Assembly (NCBI RefSeq): GCF_900167185.1
Contig: NZ_FUWM01000008.1
Location: forward strand, 62,001 to 126,000
Reading direction: 5' to 3'
Source: Selenihalanaerobacter shriftii
GTDB lineage: Bacteria > Bacillota > Halanaerobiia > Halobacteroidales > Acetohalobiaceae
Length of the DNA stretch: 64,000 bases
Of this stretch, positions 63,399 through 64,000 are shown piece by piece. How positions within the stretch are numbered: the first letter of the stretch is position 1; each line of letters begins with the position of its first letter. A model generated the notes under the pieces. That model was not told the DNA's origin, did no database searches, and saw nothing but the letters and a program-made list of their open reading frames with translations. Made by a program: the position numbers and the translations under genes.

Positions 63399-64000
63399 TT
63401 AAATTAAATTCGCTTTCTCTTTTATAACTTCCTGCGCTTCAGTAACAAAACTTTCAATAATATCAGCTGCTGGTTCTTCCTTTTTAACCATTCCAGCTAT
63501 CTGACCAGCCATAACACTTCCTTCTTGGACATCTCCTTCAGCCGCATCACGTAGTCTACCAACACCTAATTCTTCAATCTTATCTTTATCCGCACCTTCT
63601 TTTTCTAACTTTTCAATCTGCCTAGTTAATTTATTCTTTAAATTTCGTACTGGGTGTCCTGTAGAACGAGCAGTCACAATAGCATCTCTATCTCTAGCAT
63701 TAATAATAGCCTCTTTATAATTTGGATGTACAGTACATTCCTCAGCACAAACAAATCTAGTACCTATCTGTACTCCTACAGCTCCTAAAGCCAAAGCAGC
63801 TGCCAAGCCGCGTCCATCTGCAATTCCACCAGCAGCAATTACTGGAATATCTACTGCATCAGCTATTTGTGGAATTAAAGCCATTGTTGCTAATTCACCA
63901 ATATGTCCACCAGCTTCAGTACCTTCAGCAATAATTGCATCAACATCCAGTCTAGCCATTCTTTTAGCCAATGCTACTGATGGTACCACTGGTATAATCT
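63399..64000 (-). CDS. fabK: Enoyl-ACP reductase II (FabK), N-terminus outside window
   Basis: The C-terminal about 200 residues of an FMN-dependent enoyl-ACP reductase. EGTEAGGHIGELATMALIPQ carries the conserved active-site His region; [35 protein letters not shown] and TGHPVRNLKNKLTRQ follow. Context (fabK-fabD-fabG-acpP) gives the FabK assignment rather than nitronate monooxygenase. The start lies past the right edge. Confidence 0.93.
   Translation of the reverse strand, partial: IIPVVPSVALAKRMARLDVDAIIAEGTEAGGHIGELATMALIPQIADAVDIPVIAAGGIADGRGLAAALALGAVGVQIGTRFVCAEECTVHPNYKEAIINARDRDAIVTARSTGHPVRNLKNKLTRQIEKLEKEGADKDKIEELGVGRLRDAAEGDVQEGSVMAGQIAGMVKKEEPAADIIESFVTEAQEVIKEKANLI

Overview
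The window is low-GC (roughly one third GC by eye) bacterial chromosome, almost all of it coding on the minus strand. Sporulation genes (spoIVA, spoIIP, a YIEGIA-type cluster) occur together with a predicted outer-membrane beta-barrel protein at 24370-25392. Spores plus an outer membrane point to a diderm, spore-forming, anaerobic Firmicute. The redox proteins, the fused TRAP transporter and the overall gene set suit the Halanaerobiales, most likely Halobacteroidaceae. The family assignment is inference; no rRNA is present to test it.

Layout. 1-10 kb is a redox and stress region: a TPR protein, rubredoxin, an AprBA-like iron-sulfur/flavoprotein pair, an HtrA protease, ThiD, a cold-shock protein with an acidic extension, a soluble chemoreceptor, an octaheme cytochrome resembling hydroxylamine oxidoreductase, a ferredoxin:thioredoxin reductase catalytic chain and a ferredoxin. 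10-13.6 kb is a TAXI-type TRAP transporter (receptor, DUF1850 protein, fused permease) behind a consensus promoter. 13.6-20 kb is an accessory stretch of unknown or small genes, including a 564-residue protein with two helix-turn-helix regions, a GH108 muramidase, a DUF421 protein and a PadR regulator. 20-31 kb holds a divergent MurE-like ligase, metH under a SAM-I riboswitch, the outer-membrane protein, the pheB-hom-lysC-thrB operon, ilvE and HU.

31-43 kb is a spore and membrane cluster read leftward: DUF1614, SpoIIP, YIEGIA, its small capping subunit, two DUF3189 proteins, a DUF512/PDZ protein, Der, PlsY, GpsA, a PAS histidine kinase and SpoIVA. 43-56 kb holds an IspH-S1 fusion, a CstA pyruvate/peptide transporter with a LytS/LytTR pair, then PlsC, Cmk and an aromatic operon (hutP-like, aroH, hisC, aroF, tyrA, aroA). 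57-64 kb holds a BaiN/HI0933 flavoprotein, RNase III and fatty-acid synthesis genes (fabF, a nitronate-monooxygenase paralogue, acpP, fabG, fabD, fabK).

The strongest candidate for an undescribed system is the leader of the aromatic operon at about 56141-56352. It contains five GGUA motifs spaced exactly 8 nt apart at the predicted 5' end of the transcript, a long-range stem, and an intrinsic terminator with a competing 7-nt antiterminator strand. The first gene after it encodes a HutP-family protein, a family of RNA-binding antiterminators. I infer a HutP-like attenuation system controlling tyrosine/shikimate synthesis. Second is the octaheme cytochrome promoter, where an FNR-like palindrome is centred exactly at -41.5 from the predicted start. 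No tRNA, rRNA, insertion sequence, prophage or CRISPR array was seen.
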